The notes beneath the pieces were generated by a model. The model had not been told where the DNA came from. It saw only the letters and a list, made by a program, of their open reading frames with translations, and ran no database searches. Shown here piece after piece: positions 61,162 to 64,000 of a DNA stretch of 64,000 bases. This DNA comes from JAIVGV01 sp036389335 (GTDB taxonomy: Bacteria; Acidobacteriota; Blastocatellia; Pyrinomonadales; Pyrinomonadaceae). The first letter of the stretch is position 1; each line of letters begins with the position of its first letter. A program made the translations under genes and the position numbers. The DNA lies in assembly GCA_036389335.1 (NCBI GenBank), contig DASVQC010000108.1, positions 16,440 to 80,439 of the forward strand. The letters are read 5' to 3'.

Positions 61162-63999
61162 CTACGCTTTCTCGATCTTGACGAGGAAGCCTTTGAACTC
61201 GGGCGTGTAGGCGTTCGGGTCGATGGCCGCGGGCGACAGTTGGTTGACCGGGTCGAGGTTGGTCTTGCCCAAGTCCTCCTTGATGCCGCGGTAGCCCCAG
61301 TGGATCGGGATGCCGATCTGGTAGGTCTTCTTCCCGTCGATCATCATCGCCTTGATGCGCTTCGTGACCATCGCCTTCGCGACGTAGACGCCGCGCGCGC
61401 TCGACACCTTCACGCGCTCGCCGCCGCGCAGCCCCATCTCGTCGGCGAGCTGGGCCGGCACTTCGACGAACGGCTCGGGCACGAGCTGGACGTTCATCGG
61501 GTTGTTCTTCGTCCAGTAGTGGTAGTGCTCGGTCAAACGGTAGGTGGTGCAGACGACGTTGAAGCCCTGCTCCACCGTGCCGTACTTGTCCATGTCGGAC
61601 TTGTACTTTTTGGCGACGGGGTTGACCGACTGCTGCGGGTGCAGCGGGTTGGCGATGGGGCTCTCCATCGGCTCGTAGTGTTCGGGGAAGGGGCCGTCGG
61701 CGAAGGCCGCGAGCGGCGCGAAGATGCGCCCCACGCCTTCGGGGTTCATGATGAAGGGGCCCATGTGATCCTTCGGGTTCGAGTCGACCTTGAAGTCGGG
61801 CACGTCGTTGCCGACCCACTTCTGCTGCGCCTCGTTCCACCAGACCTGACGCCGCTCCGGGTCCCACGGCTTGCCGCTCGGATCGCACGACGCGCGGTTG
61901 TACATCACGCGCCGGTTGGCGGGCCAAGACCACCCCCAGTTCTGGTAAATCCCCAGGCCGGAGGGATCGTCTGTGCCGCGCCGCTGCATCAGCGGCCCGG
62001 CCTCCGTCCACGAGCCGCTGTAGAGCCAGTTGCCGCACATCGTCGTGCCGTCGTCCCTGAGCCACGCGAAGCCGGGGAGCTGCTGCCCCGCCTTGATCGT
62101 CACGCCGGGCTGCTTCTCGTCGGTGAGGTCGGCGAGCGCGCGCCCGTTGATCTCCTTCGCCACCTCGGAGAACGACGGGTTGGTCGGCGTCGTGTAGGCC
62201 CACGTGAGATCGCGGATGGCGTCGGGGAATTTCCCGCCCTCCTTCTGGTAAAGCTCGCGCACCTTCAGGAAGATGCGTGCGAGGATTTCCTGATCGACCT
62301 TCGCCTTGCCCGGCGTCGGCACGGCGACGTACTTCCACTGGAGCCAGCGCGCCGAGTTGACGAACGTGCCGTCCTTCTCGGCGAAGCCCGCGCAGGGCAG
62401 GCGGTAGACGGTCGTGTTGATCTTCTTCTGCTCGTCCGCCGTGATGCCCGGCGCTTTCCAGAACTCGCTCGTCTCGTCCGGGTAGATTTCGCCGACGACG
62501 AGCCAGTCGGCCTTCTTCAACGCCTCGATGTTCTTGCGCGAGTTGGGGCCGATGGCGACGGCGTTCATGCCGAAGCCGAAGAGCCCCTTGACCTTGCCCT
62601 GATACATGAAGTCGAACAGCTCGGTCCACGAATACTTGCGGTCGATCTTCGGCAGGTAGTGGTAGGCGAAATCGTTCTCCTTCTTCGCGGCGTCGCCGTA
62701 CATCGCCTTGAGGAACGAGACCATGAACTTCGGCGTGTTCGACCAGTAGTTGTACGAGTCCCACTCCGAGGGCTTCGACGCCATGGGCGTCGTGCGCTTG
62801 AGGAAGGTGGCGAGATCGACGTCGGTCGGGGCCGGAATCTTGAGGTAGCCGGGGAAGATGTCGAAGACGCCGCCCATGTCGGTCGCGCCCTGGATGTTGG
62901 AGTGGCCGCGCAGGGCGTTGACGCCGCCGCCCGCGCGACCGACGTTGCCGAGCAGGAGTTGCAGGATCGCCGCCGTGCGGATGATCTGCGTGCCGTTGGT
63001 GTGCTGCGTCCAGCCCACGGCGTAGATGATCGTCCCCGCCTTCTTCATGTCGCCGTCCTTGCGGATCGACGTGAAGAGGTCGGCGGCCTTGAGGAACTGA
63101 TCTTTCGGGATGCCGGTGATGCGCTCGACCATCTCCGGCGTGTAGCGCGAGTACTGCTTCTTGAGGAGCTGGAAGACGGTGCGCTCGTGCTGCAAGGAGA
63201 GGTCGTAGGCCGTGTCGGGCGGGAGCATGGGCGGGGGTTTGGGGCCGCCCTGCGCCGACGCGCCCACCGGCCCCTGCGCCTGATAGCCGCCGCCCGTCGG
63301 GCTGTTCATCACGCCGCCCGCCGCCGACTTGCCCTCGCCCGGCTGCGCGGTCGAAGGGTGAGAGGCGACCTGCGGCGACTTGTTCTCGAAGTTCTTGGCG
63401 GGCTCCTGACCGGCGTTGTGCTGCTCGCCGGTCGTGCTGCTCGAAGACGTGCCGCCGGGCGCGACCGCGCCGCCCGACGCGCCGCCCTGCGCGCCCTGAT
63501 CCTTGGGGCCGAGGTTGCCGCCCGCCTCGTAGTTCCACGTCGCCTTGTCGTAGGTCGTCGCCCCGGCGTCGAAGCCGGAGAAGAGGCCGTCCTCGGGCAG
63601 CTTGAAGCCGTCTTTCACGACGAAGGCGGCGTTGGTGTAGTTCTTAACGTAGTCCCACGCGATGCGGTTGTTCGCTATCGCGTAGTTGATCAGGCCGCCG
63701 AGGAAGGCGATGTCCGCCCCGGCGCGAATCTGTAGAAACATGTCGGCGGTCGCCGCCGTGCGCGTGAAGCGCGGATCGACGACGATCATCTTGGCGTTGC
63801 GCTTGGTCTTGGCCTCGATGGGCCACTTGAAGCCGCACGGGTGGTTCTCCGCCGGGTTGCCGCCCATGATCAACATCATGTCCGTGTTCTTGATGTCGAT
63901 CCAGCCGTTCGTCATCGCGCCGCGTCCGAATGTGGGTCCCAAACTTGAGACCGTGGGGCCGTGTCAAACACGCGCCTGCGTCTCGAAGTAGCAGACCCC
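61162..63999 (-). CDS. fdhA: Selenocysteine-containing formate dehydrogenase alpha subunit, 5'-truncated by window edge
   Basis: Molybdopterin enzyme oxidising formate to CO2. From the right edge the frame reads GVCYFETQARV, an in-frame TGA (63966-63964), then HGPTVSSLGPTFGRGAMTN. V-U-H-G-P-T followed by PTFGRGAMTN is the selenocysteine site of FdnG/FdoG-type enzymes, so TGA is read as Sec, not stop. IIYAVGWTQHTNGTQ, GRAGGGVNALRGHSNIQGATD and the C-terminal cofactor-binding domain follow. A low-complexity insertion occupies about 63208-63522. The N-terminal cluster domain and any Tat signal are outside the window. Confidence 0.93.
63208..63522 (-). other. Gly/Ser/Pro/Gln-rich insertion in fdhA
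   Basis: Between TYDKATWNYE and LSLQHERTVFQLLKKQYSRYT the protein runs through about 105 residues rich in Gly, Ser, Gln, Pro and Ala. Related enzymes have about 15-20 residues there. The frame and both flanking conserved blocks are intact, so it is probably a surface loop. Confidence 0.7.
63935..63966 (-). promoter_or_regulatory. Sec UGA codon and bacterial SECIS hairpin
   Basis: On the minus strand UGA (63966-63964) is followed after 11 bases by GGUCUC-AAGUUU-GGGACC, a 6-bp stem (one U-G pair) with a 6-base loop containing GU. An 11-base UGA-to-stem distance and a GU in the apical loop are what SelB recognises in E. coli formate dehydrogenase mRNAs. The hairpin lies inside the coding sequence, as in bacteria. 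Confidence 0.82.
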
Positions 64000-64000
64000 C

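Noticed and set aside
59384..63538. A single 1384-codon minus-strand frame joining fdhI to sequence antisense-like over fdhB and fdhA
   Set aside because: Only its last 273 codons (from ATG 60205) are protein-like; the rest is another frame of fdhB and fdhA.
60190..63735. A very long open frame on the plus strand antisense to the formate dehydrogenase genes
   Set aside because: Arg/Asp/Val-rich shadow translation caused by high GC at third positions; the minus strand encodes three recognisable subunits.
63942..63966. TTG at 63942 as the start of fdhA with an upstream TGA stop
   Set aside because: Codons upstream of the TGA continue the conserved motif in frame and a SECIS-like hairpin follows, so the TGA is selenocysteine.

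Overview
The window is one contiguous, very GC-rich (estimated by eye at two thirds or more G+C) bacterial chromosome segment with tightly packed genes. It encodes a Gram-negative style envelope (lipoproteins, a beta-barrel porin), a selenocysteine formate dehydrogenase, HisZ-dependent histidine biosynthesis and ECF sigma regulation. It also carries several families of intergenic palindromes. Together these fit Acidobacteriota, perhaps Blastocatellia. That placement is an inference from gene content and style; no rRNA or tRNA gene was seen.

Layout. 1-7300: end of purL, an SGNH hydrolase, a class I aldolase and an ECF sigma/anti-sigma pair. 7300-14330: an AmrS-type radical SAM enzyme, a lower-GC patch with an exported protein and a frameshifted metalloprotease, a two-domain lipoprotein, a bactofilin and a NagZ-like enzyme. 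14570-20640: cofactor genes queG and moaA, an Uma2 nuclease, and thiC behind a TPP riboswitch and terminator. 20680-28130: a one-polypeptide restriction-modification enzyme, a GH63-type glucosidase and a potassium-channel-like protein. 28150-34660 (minus strand): exported proteins of unknown role, a NurA nuclease with a HAS-barrel-like protein in the same run, and a TPR protein. 34900-42630: a LytS/LytTR-type two-component system, an amino acid permease, small enzymes and an Ada repair protein. 42830-51580: a complete his operon, hisZ-G-D-C-B-H-F-IE-N-A, with overlapping or nearly touching genes. It is preceded by a consensus promoter, a 37-codon His-rich leader ORF and a Rho-independent terminator, which looks like classical transcription attenuation. 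51590-55330: an alpha/beta hydrolase, DUF427, an Nfu protein, DinB and FmdE-like proteins. 55440-64000 (minus strand): an MHS transporter, a porin and the formate dehydrogenase genes fdhA-fdhB-fdhI.

The formate dehydrogenase alpha gene runs off the right edge. It contains an in-frame TGA in a V-U-H-G-P-T context, followed by a hairpin at the spacing expected of a bacterial SECIS element, so I read it as a selenoprotein. MoaA (molybdenum cofactor) and the FmdE-like protein fit a molybdopterin economy.

At least three families of palindromic intergenic elements recur. One is unusual: different copies have arms built from different short words (TGATGAG, GTACTGA, GTCAGTTG, GATGAA), while three of them share a nearly constant AT-rich hub. 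Five of its six copies sit at or within a few bases of a gene's stop codon. Both purL and fdhA carry in-frame low-complexity insertions, and the purL one includes a heptanucleotide tandem repeat.
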